In this document: one piece after another, positions 43,141 to 51,596 of the stretch | Numbering within the stretch: the first letter of the stretch is position 1 | Layout: each line of letters begins with the position of its first letter | From: Microtetraspora malaysiensis | GTDB taxonomy: Bacteria > Actinomycetota > Actinomycetes > Streptosporangiales > Streptosporangiaceae | Assembly (NCBI RefSeq): GCF_001528665.1 | Contig: NZ_BBYJ01000011.1 | Span: 1-64,000, forward strand | Direction of reading: 5' to 3' | DNA length: 64,000 nt | Notes under the pieces: model-generated | Seen by the model: only the letters and a program-made list of their open reading frames with translations | The model's database searches: none | Told to the model about the DNA's origin: nothing | Program-made: the position numbers and the translations under genes

Positions 43141-44255
43141 TGGACTTCACCCTTGACGAAGAGCTCGAAGCGATCCGCGACCTGGCCCGGAAGATCTTCA
43201 CCGACCGCGCCACCCCCGAGCGGGCGCGCGAGGTGGAGCGCTCGCCCGAGCGCGTGGACGAGAGCCTGTGGGCCGAGCTGGCCAAGGCGGGACTGCTCGG
43301 CGTCTGCGCGCCGGAGGAGGCCGGGGGAGCCGGTCTCGGGCTCGGCGCGCTGTGCGTCCTGCTGGAGGAGCAGGGCCGCGCCGTGGCGCCCGTCCCGCTG
43401 TGGCCGGCCTCCGTCGCCGCGCTCACGGTCGCCGCGCACGGCACCGCCGAGCAGCGTGCGCGCCTGCTGCCCGGCGCCGTGGACGGCTCGTCGCGGCTCA
43501 CCCTCGCCCTGGAGGAGTTCGGCCCGGACGAACCGGGCGCGCCGCGCTGTGCGGCGGTGCGCGACGGCGGGTCCGGCGGCTGGCGGCTGACCGGGGTCAA
43601 GGCGGTCGTCCCGTCGCCCTTCGGCGCCGCGCACGTCCTGGTCGCCGCCCAGGCTGACAGCGGAACCGGGCTGTTCCTGGTCGACCGCGACGCGGACGGC
43701 GTGACCTGGGAGGCGGCCGAGACCACGAGCCGCGACCTCGGCGGCACCATGACCCTGGACGGCGCGCCCGCGCAGGAGATCGGGTTCCCCGGATCCGGCG
43801 TCCTCGACTGGACGATCGAGCGCGCCTCGGTGGCGCTGGCCGCCGTCCAGCTCGGGGTCGCCCAGGGGGCGCTGCGGCTCGCGGCCGGCTACCTCGGCGA
43901 GCGCCGGCAGTTCGGCCGCCCGCTGGCCACGTTCCAGGCGGTGCAACACCAGCTCGCCGACTGCTACATCGACATCGAGGCCATGGGAGTCACCATGTGG
44001 CAGGCCGTCACCTCGCTGGAGGCGGGCGAGCCCGCCGCGGCCGCCGTGCTCGTCGCCAAATGGTGGGCGGGCGAGGCCGGGCTGAACGTCGTCCACCGCA
44101 CCCAGCACCTGCACGGCGGCATCGGCGTGGACGTCGACTATCCCGTGCACCGGCACTTCCTGTGGGGCAAACAGATCTCCGGCACGCTGGGCGGCGCGAG
44201 CGCGGATCTCGCCCGCCTCGGCGCGGTGCTGGCGGCGGGGCCGGTGGCGTCATGA
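43140..44255 (+). CDS. chsE1: Acyl-CoA dehydrogenase ChsE1 (FadE28) type
   Basis: This is a 371-residue acyl-CoA dehydrogenase of the FadE28 class. Its N-terminal domain is C-A-P-E-E-A-G-G-A-G-L-G-L, the middle domain is short and diverged, and the C-terminal part has Y-L-G-E-R-x-Q-F-G-R-P-L-A-T-F-Q-A-V-Q-H and L-H-G-G-I-G-V-D. In Mycobacterium FadE28 and FadE29 form an alpha2beta2 dehydrogenase with only two active sites. The start overlaps the chsH2 stop by one base (TGATG) and its stop overlaps chsH1 by ATGA. Confidence 0.88.
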   Translation: MDFTLDEELEAIRDLARKIFTDRATPERAREVERSPERVDESLWAELAKAGLLGVCAPEEAGGAGLGLGALCVLLEEQGRAVAPVPLWPASVAALTVAAHGTAEQRARLLPGAVDGSSRLTLALEEFGPDEPGAPRCAAVRDGGSGGWRLTGVKAVVPSPFGAAHVLVAAQADSGTGLFLVDRDADGVTWEAAETTSRDLGGTMTLDGAPAQEIGFPGSGVLDWTIERASVALAAVQLGVAQGALRLAAGYLGERRQFGRPLATFQAVQHQLADCYIDIEAMGVTMWQAVTSLEAGEPAAAAVLVAKWWAGEAGLNVVHRTQHLHGGIGVDVDYPVHRHFLWGKQISGTLGGASADLARLGAVLAAGPVAS

Positions 44256-44731
44256 CCGAGACCATCGCGAACGCCGCCGTGAATCACACCGTCCGGCAAC
44301 TCGGCGGGCCCGGCCGCATGTACGACGAGGTGGCGGTCGGCGACCGGCTGCCCGAGCTGTCCATCCCGCTGACCCGGACCCTGATCGTGGCGACCGCGAT
44401 CGCCGGCCGCGACTACCAGGACGTGCACCACGACCCCGAGCTGGCGGTCGAGCGCGGGTCCAGGGACATCTTCATGAACATCCTGACCAGCAACGGCCTG
44501 GTCGAACGGTTCGTCACCCGCTGGGCGGGCCCGGCCGCGGTCGTCGCCGCGATCCGGATCAGGCTCGGCGCGCCCAACTACCCGGGCGACACCATGGTGC
44601 TCACCGGCGAGGTCACCGCGAAGGACGACGCGGAAGGCCGGGTCGAGGTCTCCGTGCGCGGCGAGAACGCCCTCGGCGCGCACGTGACCGGCACCGTCGT
44701 CGTACGGCTCCCGAAGGGAGAGAACGCGTGA
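44252..44731 (+). CDS. chsH1: ChsH1: catalytic MaoC hydratase subunit
   Basis: This single-hotdog MaoC protein of 159 residues has the hydratase motif R-D-Y-Q-D-V-H-H-D-P, with the catalytic Asp and His that ChsH2 lacks. It would pair with the N-terminal domain of ChsH2 to hydrate the side-chain enoyl-CoA. Its gene is tied by 4-nt overlaps to chsE1 (upstream) and ltp2 (downstream), supporting one translated block. Confidence 0.9.
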   Translation: MTETIANAAVNHTVRQLGGPGRMYDEVAVGDRLPELSIPLTRTLIVATAIAGRDYQDVHHDPELAVERGSRDIFMNILTSNGLVERFVTRWAGPAAVVAAIRIRLGAPNYPGDTMVLTGEVTAKDDAEGRVEVSVRGENALGAHVTGTVVVRLPKGENA

Positions 44732-45912
44732 ACGTCGCCCGCCCCCTCTCCGGCGCCGCGGCGATCGCGGGCATCGGCGCCACCGAGTTCTCCAAGAACT
44801 CCGGGCGCAGCGAGCTGCGGCTCGCCTGCGAGGCGGTGCTCGCCGCGGTCGCCGACGCCGGGCTGAAGCCGTCCGACGTGGACGGCCTGGTCACCTTCAC
44901 CGCCGACACCAACAGCGAGATCCACGTCGCACGCAGCACCGGCATCGGCGAGCTGACGTTCTTCTCCCGCGTCGGGTACGGCGGCGGCGCCGCCTGCGGC
45001 ACGCTCCAGCAGGCGGCGATGGCCGTCGCGACCGGCGCCGCCGAGGTCGTCGTCTGCTACCGCGCGTTCAACGAGCGCTCCGGCGAGCGGTACGGCCTCG
45101 GCCAGGCGGAGCGGCCGATGGACACCAGTGCCGACCGGGCCGCCTACGCCTGGATGACGCCGTACGGGCTGAACACCCCGGCGCAGTGGGTCGCGATGTT
45201 CGCCCGCCGCTACATGCACGAGTACGGCGCGACCAGCGAGGACTTCGGCCGGGTCGCGGTCGTGGACCGCCGGCACGCGGCGGTCAACCCGGCCGCGTGG
45301 TTCTACGGGCGGCCGATCACCCTGGAGGAGCACCAGGCGTCGCGCTGGATCGCCGAGCCGCTGCACCTGCTCGACTGCTGCCAGGAGACCGACGGCGGCC
45401 AGGCGCTGGTCGTGGTCTCCGCCGAGCGGGCCCGCGACCTGCCGCACCCGCCCGCGGTCGTCCGGGCCGCCGCGCAGGGGTCCGGCGCGGACCAGCACAT
45501 GATGACCAGCTACTACCGGCCCTCGATCTCCGGCATCCCCGAGATGGGCCTGGTCGGGCGCCAGCTCTACCGGCAGAGCGGTCTGGGGCCGGACGACGTC
45601 GACGCGGCGATCCTGTACGACCACTTCACGCCGCTGGTGCTCCCGCAGCTTGAGGAGCTGGGCTTCTGCGGGACGGGAGAGGCCAAGGACTTCATCGCGG
45701 ACGGCCACCTCGAACTGGGCGGGCGGCTGCCGTTCAACACGCACGGCGGGCAGCTCGGCGAGGCGTACCTGCACGGCATGAACGGTGTCGCCGAGGCGGT
45801 CCGGCTGGTCCGGGGCACCTCGGTGAACCAGCCGGACGACGTGCGCAACGTGATCGTGACCGCGGGCACGGGCGTGCCCACCAGCGGCCTGCTGCTGGGA
45901 GCGGACGGATGA
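44728..45912 (+). CDS. ltp2: Ltp2: steroid side-chain retro-aldolase
   Basis: The 394-residue thiolase-fold aldolase Ltp2 cleaves 17-hydroxy-3-oxo-pregnene-carboxyl-CoA to the 17-ketosteroid and propionyl-CoA, working with the DUF35 domain of ChsH2. It matches Mycobacterium Ltp2 along its length: I-G-A-T-E-F-S-K, S-G-R-S-E-L-R-L, Y-R-A-F-N-E-R-S-G, L-D-C-C-Q-E-T-D-G, L-Y-D-H-F-T-P and G-E-A-K-D-F-I-A-D-G. Classic thiolase Cys residues are absent, as expected. The GTG start overlaps the chsH1 stop. Confidence 0.94.
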   Translation: MNVARPLSGAAAIAGIGATEFSKNSGRSELRLACEAVLAAVADAGLKPSDVDGLVTFTADTNSEIHVARSTGIGELTFFSRVGYGGGAACGTLQQAAMAVATGAAEVVVCYRAFNERSGERYGLGQAERPMDTSADRAAYAWMTPYGLNTPAQWVAMFARRYMHEYGATSEDFGRVAVVDRRHAAVNPAAWFYGRPITLEEHQASRWIAEPLHLLDCCQETDGGQALVVVSAERARDLPHPPAVVRAAAQGSGADQHMMTSYYRPSISGIPEMGLVGRQLYRQSGLGPDDVDAAILYDHFTPLVLPQLEELGFCGTGEAKDFIADGHLELGGRLPFNTHGGQLGEAYLHGMNGVAEAVRLVRGTSVNQPDDVRNVIVTAGTGVPTSGLLLGADG

Positions 45913-46790
45913 GCGGCGGGGGAGAGGTCCCCGCCACGGCGGATGCGGGGGACGACGTGCCTCATCCGACGACGGCGGAGCGGGACGCGGGCGCGTGGGC
46001 GGGCCACGACCTGGGCGAGTGCACGGTCGCCTACGACGAGCGGGACGTGATCCTCTACGCGCTCGCCGTCGGCGCGGAGGCGACCGACCTGGACCTGGTG
46101 TTCGAGGAGCGGCTGCGGGTGCTGCCGACGTTCGCGCTGACGCAGGCGCAGTGGGCCCCGGACGCGCTGGGCGCGCTCGGCGCGTTCGACATCGCCACCG
46201 CGGTGCACGGCTCGCAGCGCCTCGTGGTGCGCGCGCCGCTGCCCGCGTCCGGCGAGCTGACGATGCGGGCCCGGGTCGCGGCCGTGTGGGACAAGGGCAG
46301 CGCCGCCGTCTTCGACGTCGAGGTGGAGAGCGCGTGCTTCCGGGCCACCTGGTCGCTCTTCGCGCCGGGACGTGGCGGGTTCGGCGGCGAGCGCGGCGCC
46401 TCCCGCCCGAAGCCGCAGGAGACACCCGCCGACCACGAGCTGCGGGTCCGCACCTCGCCCAACCAGGCGGCGCTGTACCGGCTGCTGGGCGACCGGCACC
46501 GCATGCACATCGACCCGGAGGCGGCGAAGGCGGCCGGGATGCCCCGGCCGTTCATGCACGGCCTGTGCACGCTCGCGGCGGTGACCCTGCCGCTGGCCGC
46601 GGCCGTGGGCGCGCACCCCGCCGACCTGATCGAGCTGGAGGGCCGCTTCGCCGCCCCCGTCTTCCCCGGCGACCGGTTGGACACGCGCGCCTGGGCGGAC
46701 GGGGGCGACGGGGCGGCGGTGCTGTTCGAGGCCGCCGCCGACGGCAGGACGGCGATCTCCGGTGGCCACGCCCGCTTCCGCGAACGTTAG
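45909..46790 (+). CDS. Second double-hotdog MaoC hydratase
   Basis: This 293-residue tandem-hotdog protein is a paralogue of the gene at 32527 (both have R-V-L-P-T-F-A-L and A-x-x-W-D-K-G). Its hydratase-2 motif is Y-R-L-L-G-D-R-H-R-M-H-I-D-P: the catalytic Asp and His remain, but the usual N-P before the His is changed to H-R. It has an extra N-terminal acidic leader of about 25 residues. The ATG overlaps the ltp2 stop. It may hydrate another chain length or serve a different cycle of the side-chain pathway. Confidence 0.83.
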   Translation: MSGGGEVPATADAGDDVPHPTTAERDAGAWAGHDLGECTVAYDERDVILYALAVGAEATDLDLVFEERLRVLPTFALTQAQWAPDALGALGAFDIATAVHGSQRLVVRAPLPASGELTMRARVAAVWDKGSAAVFDVEVESACFRATWSLFAPGRGGFGGERGASRPKPQETPADHELRVRTSPNQAALYRLLGDRHRMHIDPEAAKAAGMPRPFMHGLCTLAAVTLPLAAAVGAHPADLIELEGRFAAPVFPGDRLDTRAWADGGDGAAVLFEAAADGRTAISGGHARFRER

Positions 46791-46864
46791 TGCGGCGGCG
46801 TTATCCCGGCGATCGTGGGCCCCTCCTCGCCCTCGATGAGCACCAGCTTGAGCGGGCGCTCAGC

Positions 46865-47314
46865 TCAGGCGGTAGGGATGATTCCGAGCTGCTGAAGGAC
46901 CTTCACACCGTCGTCGAGCCCGAGTTCCTCGACGATGAGACCGTCCTGGATCTTGAGCACCGTCGTGCCGGTGAAGCGGAGCGTCTTGCCGGACGCCGCC
47001 GGCGCGGAGCCGATGGGAAGGTCGTCGAAGATGATCGGCCCGGTGTGCGTGCCGCCGCCCTCCCACTGGCCGACGACGTAGTCGCCCTCGGCGATGAGGT
47101 CCGCGGTGCCCCAGAAGTTGAGGTCCGGGAACGCGGTGCGGAACTTGGTCGCGAACTCGCGCACCTCGTCGCGACCGCGCATGGGCTTGTGCAGCGAGTA
47201 CTCGAACCGGATGTCCGGAGCGGCGAGTTCGTCGATGATGTCGGGGTTGAAGGGGTTGCCCCAGAACTCCGTAAACCATTGGCCGACAATGGCCTTGTTC
47301 TTCTCGAGCGACAT
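46865..47314 (-). CDS. SnoaL-like polyketide-cyclase/ester-cyclase family protein
   Basis: This 149-residue SnoaL/NTF2-fold protein has F-W-G-N-P, D-E-L-A-A-P-D-I-R-F-E-Y, R-G-R-D-E-V-R-E-F and the C-terminal T-V-L-K-I-Q-D-G-L-I-V-E-E. These are typical of ester cyclases of unknown substrate. The ATG at 47314 has AAAGGA upstream. It is convergent with the ltp2 operon, ending 75 bp from the hydratase stop. Its link to steroid breakdown is uncertain. Confidence 0.82.
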   Translation of the reverse strand: MSLEKNKAIVGQWFTEFWGNPFNPDIIDELAAPDIRFEYSLHKPMRGRDEVREFATKFRTAFPDLNFWGTADLIAEGDYVVGQWEGGGTHTGPIIFDDLPIGSAPAASGKTLRFTGTTVLKIQDGLIVEELGLDDGVKVLQQLGIIPTA

Positions 47315-47498
47315 GGGTTCGTCCTTTCCGTCGGTGGCCGCCACCGGTCCGCCAGCAGGCGTGGTGACATGTCGAAGACGCCGGTCGAAGCCGATACGTG
47401 AGATTGGCGGTGAAGATTCACGGGCGAGGCGCCCTGAGCGCACTGCCACGCCACGTCACGGAACTGATCGACCAGCACCTGGCCTCTCCATCGGGGCT

Positions 47499-47981
47499 TC
47501 AGTCTGCGGGGGCGGACCATTCCACCAGCGGCGGGCGGATCGCCGCGCACAACGGCTGGCCACGGGAATCCGTCAGCCCCAGCCGAGCCACCAGCAGCCC
47601 GTTGTCCACCGCAGCGTCCAGCACATCGGCAGGAATGCCGTCGAACCACAGCTTCGCCCGCCGGAACATCGAGAACACCCCGGCGTCATCAACCGTCCCC
47701 CACGACAAGTACACGAATCGGCCACCCGGCCGGCCCTGCACAAACGGGCCCCGAAGATCCCACCCGGTCTCCCGATGGGTCGCGGTCACCTCCAACTCCC
47801 AGACCGCTGACGGGGCGTCTCCGCGGTGCAGATTGAGCAGTTCGTCACGGCGCTCCCGTCGCTGCACACCGACATGGATATTGCGGTACCCGGGGAACCC
47901 AGGTGCCTGCCCACATTCCCGCCCTGGAAGGGCCAACGCCTCGATACGGATCAGCACGCCAACATCATCCCCCGGACTCAT
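47499..47981 (-). CDS. DUF5990-family protein
   Basis: This 160-residue protein looks like the actinobacterial DUF5990 family: V-L-I-R-I-E-A-L-x-L-P-G-R-E-C, [43 protein letters not shown] and F-R-R-A-K-L-W. Function is unknown. The ATG at 47981 was chosen by homology; the ribosome site (GAAGG) is closer than usual. It sits beside the murE fragment, in apparently rearranged DNA. Confidence 0.78.
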   Translation of the reverse strand: MSPGDDVGVLIRIEALALPGRECGQAPGFPGYRNIHVGVQRRERRDELLNLHRGDAPSAVWELEVTATHRETGWDLRGPFVQGRPGGRFVYLSWGTVDDAGVFSMFRRAKLWFDGIPADVLDAAVDNGLLVARLGLTDSRGQPLCAAIRPPLVEWSAPAD

Positions 47982-48011
47982 CGCCTTCGGTCGTGGCCAG
48001 GGGTGCCATGC

Positions 48012-48290
48012 ATGGTGCCGGTGGTGGTCGACTACGCCCACTCCACCGACTCGCTGCAGAAGGTCCTCACACGATCCGCGGCTTCGCGCCGAAGCGGGTG
48101 ATCACGGTCTTCGGCTGCGGCGGCGACCGGGATCCCACCAAACGGGCGCCGATGGGGGAGATCGCCGGACGGCACTCCGATCTCGTGATCGTCACGGGCG
48201 ACAACCCGCGCAGCGAGGACCCCGAGGCGATCATCGACGAGATCTGGCCGGGCCTGGCCGGCACCCCGGGCGAGCGGATCTCCTACCTGC
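48012..48290 (+). pseudogene. Orphan fragment of murE (UDP-MurNAc-tripeptide synthetase)
   Basis: The text [18 protein letters not shown], then after a frame change [14 protein letters not shown]-x-P-M-G-E-I-A and [18 protein letters not shown], is the MurE C-terminal ligase region in the right order. About 90 codons survive, with a frameshift between K-V-L and the F-G-C-G-G-D block (near 48070). The ATP-binding central domain and the C-terminal end are absent. It must come from a dcw-cluster copy elsewhere. Confidence 0.85.
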
Positions 48291-49074
48291 TCGGAGCCGA
48301 CCCGCCCAGCTGCCGCGCGGCCAGGTAGCGTGCCGGGATCTCGCCGCCGCCGTGGACGGCGATGTCCGCGCCGGTCACGTAGGACGCCAGGTCGCTGGCC
48401 AGGTAGAGGCAGGTGTCCGCCACGTCGCCGGGCACCGCCATGCGGCCCATCGGGATGACCTCGGCGACGGAGGCGCCCTCGTCCGGGCCGTAGATGTGGG
48501 CGGCGGCCTCGGTGCGGATCAGCCCGGTCGTGATGTGGTTGACCCGCACTCTGGGGGACCATTCGAGCGCCAGCGCGCGGGTCAGCACGAGCAGGCCCGC
48601 CTTGGCGGCGGAGTAGGCGGCGGTGCCGGGCTGCGGGTCGTGTGCGGACACGCTGCCGATGTTGATGATCGACCCGCCGGTCTTCTGCTCGCGCATCACC
48701 TTGTTGGCCGGCTGCGCCACATAGAACGGCGCGAGCAGGTTCAGGTCCACGACGCGCCGGACGAACCGGGGCGAGACGGTGGCGGCGTCCGCGTCCGGCG
48801 AGCCCCCGGCGTTGTTCACCAGGACGTCGAGCCGTCCGAACTCGGCCACGACGTCCTCCACCAGGGCCGCGGCGGCCGCGGCGTCCCGGATGTCCGCCGG
48901 GAGGAACCGGGCGGTCCGGCCGGCCGCGCCGGGCAGGACGTTCGGCTCGTTGCGCCCGCACACGGCCACCTCGGCGCCCGCGGCCAGGAACCGCTCCGCG
49001 ATCACGAAGCCGATGCCCTTGGTCCCCCCGGTCACGAGTACGGTACGGCCGCTGAAGTCGATGGTCGCGTTCAA
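48283..49074 (-). CDS. SDR-family oxidoreductase divergent from fadD3
   Basis: This 263-residue classical SDR has T-G-G-T-K-G-I-G (residues about 15-22), N-N-A-G-G-S, the Ser in N-I-G-S-V-S and Y-S-A-A-K, then a C-terminal A-V-H-G-G-G-E. The TTG at 49074 was preferred because GAGAGG lies 6 nt upstream and the protein then starts like relatives; a GTG at 49092 is the alternative. Being divergent from fadD3, it may act on HIP-CoA-derived intermediates of C/D-ring degradation. Its 3' end overlaps the murE fragment. Confidence 0.83.
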   Translation of the reverse strand: MNATIDFSGRTVLVTGGTKGIGFVIAERFLAAGAEVAVCGRNEPNVLPGAAGRTARFLPADIRDAAAAAALVEDVVAEFGRLDVLVNNAGGSPDADAATVSPRFVRRVVDLNLLAPFYVAQPANKVMREQKTGGSIINIGSVSAHDPQPGTAAYSAAKAGLLVLTRALALEWSPRVRVNHITTGLIRTEAAAHIYGPDEGASVAEVIPMGRMAVPGDVADTCLYLASDLASYVTGADIAVHGGGEIPARYLAARQLGGSAPSR

Positions 49075-49268
49075 CGTGGTCCTCTCGTTCACGGTGGAAC
49101 CGGCCCACCGGAGGCTACGGGCGCGCAGCGCCCGGCGGGGGCTCCGTACCGGCCACCGGGACAGCCCGGGCGGCGGGCGCCGTACGGACGGATCATGGGC
49201 GTCGCGGCGTGTCCCCGTCGCGGTGTCTCCCCCCGGAGCCCGAGAGGCTCCCACCGAAGGCAGGCAGG

Positions 49269-50846
49269 ATGATCGACAACGACATACTGACGATTCCGTC
49301 CGTCCTGGAGCGTGCCGCGCGTGACTTCCCCGACGTCGAGGCCGTGGTGGACGGCCCCGACCGGGTGACGTACACGCGGTTGCGGGACGGGGTGCGCGAG
49401 GCGGCGCGGGCGTTCGTCGCGCTCGGTGTCGAGCGCGGCGACCGGATCGCGATCTGGGCGCCGAACAGCCTGAAGTGGATCGTGACCGCCCTGGGCGCGC
49501 TCGCCGCCGGAGCCGTCGTCGTGCCGGTCAACACGCGCTACAAGGGAGAGGAGGCCCGGTGGCTGCTCCAGCGGAGCCGGGCCCGGATGCTCTTCGCGCA
49601 GGACGGGTTCCTCGGTAACGGCTACCTGGACATGCTCGGCGTGCCCGGGGACGACGGCGGCGTCCCCGGGCTGGCCGGCCTCACCACCGTGGTCACGTAC
49701 GACGACGAGCCGCGGCCCGGCGCGACCTCCTGGGACGCCTTCCTCGCCGAGGCGGGCGGCGTCACCGACGCGCGGGCGGCGGAGCGGGCGGCGTCGGTCG
49801 CCCCGGGCGACATCGCGGACATCCTGTTCACCTCGGGGACGACCGGCCGGTCCAAGGGCGCGATATGCACCCACGAGCAGAACGTCCGCACCTACCGGTC
49901 GTGGTGCGACCGGACCGGCGTCCGGCACGGCGACCGCTACCTCATCGTCAACCCGTTCTTCCACTCCTTCGGCTACAAGGCGGGCGTGATCGCCTGCCTG
50001 CTCCGGGGCGCGACGATGGTGCTCCAGCCGGTCTTCGAGGCCGGCGAGACGATGCGGCTGGTCGAGGCCGAGCGGATCACCGTCCTGCCCGGGGCGCCGA
50101 CCGTCTATGTCTCGCTGCTGGACGCGCCGGGGCGGTCCCGGTTCGACCTCTCCTCGCTCCGCCTCGCGGTGACCGGCGCGGCGGTGGTGCCGGTCGCGCT
50201 CGTGCGGCGGATGCGGGCGGAGCTGTTCCCCGAGGTCGTCACCGCGTATGGGCTGACCGAGTCGTGCGGCACCGTCACCTCCTGCTCACTGGACGACGAC
50301 GACGCGACCGTGGCGAACACCGCCGGTCGCGTGATCGACGGCGTGGAGCTGCGCATCGTGGACCCGGAGGGCCGCGACGTCCCGGCGGGGGAGGACGGCG
50401 AGGTCCTCGTCCGCGGCTACAACGTGATGCTCGGCTACCTCGACGACGAGGAGGCGACCGCCGGCGCGATCAGGGACGGCTGGCTGGTGACCGGAGACCG
50501 CGGACGCCTGGACGAGCGCGGCAACCTGACCATCACCGGCCGCTCCAAGGACATGTTCGTGGTCGGCGGCTTCAACGTCTACCCCGCCGAGATCGAGCAG
50601 GTGCTCGCCCGGCACGAGGGGGTCGCCGAGGCGGCCGTGGTCGGCGTCCCCGACCGGCGGATGGGCGAGGTCGGCCGGGCCTACGTCGTGCCGCGCCCCG
50701 GCGCCGACCTCGCCCCCGACGCGCTCGTGGAGTACTGCCGGGGCCTGCTCGCGAACTTCAAGGTGCCCCGCGAGGTCATGATCGTGGACGGCCTGCCCAA
50801 GAACGCCGCGGGGAAGGTGCAGAAGGCCGAGCTCTCCCGCGCCTGA
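49269..50846 (+). CDS. fadD3: FadD3-like HIP-CoA ligase
   Basis: This is a 525-residue ANL ligase with L-F-T-S-G-T-T-G-R-S-K-G, P-F-F-H-S-F-G-Y-K-A-G, Y-G-L-T-E-S-C, W-L-V-T-G-D-R-G and [11 protein letters not shown], and C-terminal N-A-A-G-K-V-Q-K. The F-F-H-S-F-G-Y-K-A-G text and overall length fit FadD3, which makes HIP-CoA from the remaining C/D rings. The ATG at 49269 has AAGG 8 nt upstream. It ends 8 bp from the convergent secreted-protein gene. Confidence 0.83.
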   Translation: MIDNDILTIPSVLERAARDFPDVEAVVDGPDRVTYTRLRDGVREAARAFVALGVERGDRIAIWAPNSLKWIVTALGALAAGAVVVPVNTRYKGEEARWLLQRSRARMLFAQDGFLGNGYLDMLGVPGDDGGVPGLAGLTTVVTYDDEPRPGATSWDAFLAEAGGVTDARAAERAASVAPGDIADILFTSGTTGRSKGAICTHEQNVRTYRSWCDRTGVRHGDRYLIVNPFFHSFGYKAGVIACLLRGATMVLQPVFEAGETMRLVEAERITVLPGAPTVYVSLLDAPGRSRFDLSSLRLAVTGAAVVPVALVRRMRAELFPEVVTAYGLTESCGTVTSCSLDDDDATVANTAGRVIDGVELRIVDPEGRDVPAGEDGEVLVRGYNVMLGYLDDEEATAGAIRDGWLVTGDRGRLDERGNLTITGRSKDMFVVGGFNVYPAEIEQVLARHEGVAEAAVVGVPDRRMGEVGRAYVVPRPGADLAPDALVEYCRGLLANFKVPREVMIVDGLPKNAAGKVQKAELSRA

Positions 50847-50854
50847 TCCGAGCC

Positions 50855-51337
50855 TCAGGCCGCCTGTACGAGCACGGTGCACCAGATCTCGTTGGAGTCG
50901 CCGATGCCGCAGTCGGCGATCTCCCCGTCCCTGATCTTCGTCCAGACTCCCTTCGTCCGCCAGTGCCAGGTGCCGACACGCGTGAATCGCTCGTGGTAGC
51001 CCTCGCTGTTGAACGTGAAGGCGTCGACGTCGACGCCGGTGCCGTTGCCGCCCTTCGTCCCGTTGCCGAAGGCCTGCTGGTCGCATCGGGCTTGCTTGGA
51101 GTTGCTCCCGGTGCCGCCGTCCCAGTTCCACACGTTGCAGAGGCCCGAGCCGGCGCCGAGGTTGAGCGTGATGTGCATTGTCCGGCCGGTCCTGTTCTTC
51201 ACCGCGCCGCAGAAGCGACCGGTGCACGTGCTGGCGGAGGCGGCCGGCGCCCCCACGACGGCCACCCCGGACGCCATGAGGACAACGGCGGCGGCCGCGC
51301 CGGCCGCCCGGGTCAGGCGAGACTTCGTCTTGCGCAT
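50855..51337 (-). CDS. Secreted six-cysteine protein
   Basis: I do not recognise this 160-residue protein. It has a clear signal peptide (basic MRKTKSRLTR, hydrophobic core to about residue 30, A-S-A cleavage near 35) and a mature domain with six cysteines (38, 43, 67, 85, 143, 153), suggesting three disulfides. Glycine- and asparagine-rich text (G-G-T-G-S-N-S, F-G-N-G-T-K-G-G-N-G-T-G) resembles peptidase-inhibitor-like actinomycete exoproteins. The ATG at 51337 follows AAAGGAG at 11 nt. Confidence 0.7.
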   Translation of the reverse strand: MRKTKSRLTRAAGAAAAVVLMASGVAVVGAPAASASTCTGRFCGAVKNRTGRTMHITLNLGAGSGLCNVWNWDGGTGSNSKQARCDQQAFGNGTKGGNGTGVDVDAFTFNSEGYHERFTRVGTWHWRTKGVWTKIRDGEIADCGIGDSNEIWCTVLVQAA

Positions 51338-51596
51338 GGCGGTTCCATCTCCTTTGAAGGGCATCGGTCCCCCGACATTGAGATGATCAGGCACGAGCAC
51401 GGAGTACGAGAACCTGGAAGCTTCAAGGGTCCGGAGACGACGGGTCTGATGCGGGACGTCTCCGGCGCCGGGCCCGGCGGGGTCCCAGCGGGCGCCCTTG
51501 TCGGTGGCCGGGCCGTGGCGGAAGCCCTCCATCACGCAGACGCGGCCGGCCGGAGCGCCTCGGCGGAGCCGGACAGCCGGTCGCCGGGGTGGAGTG

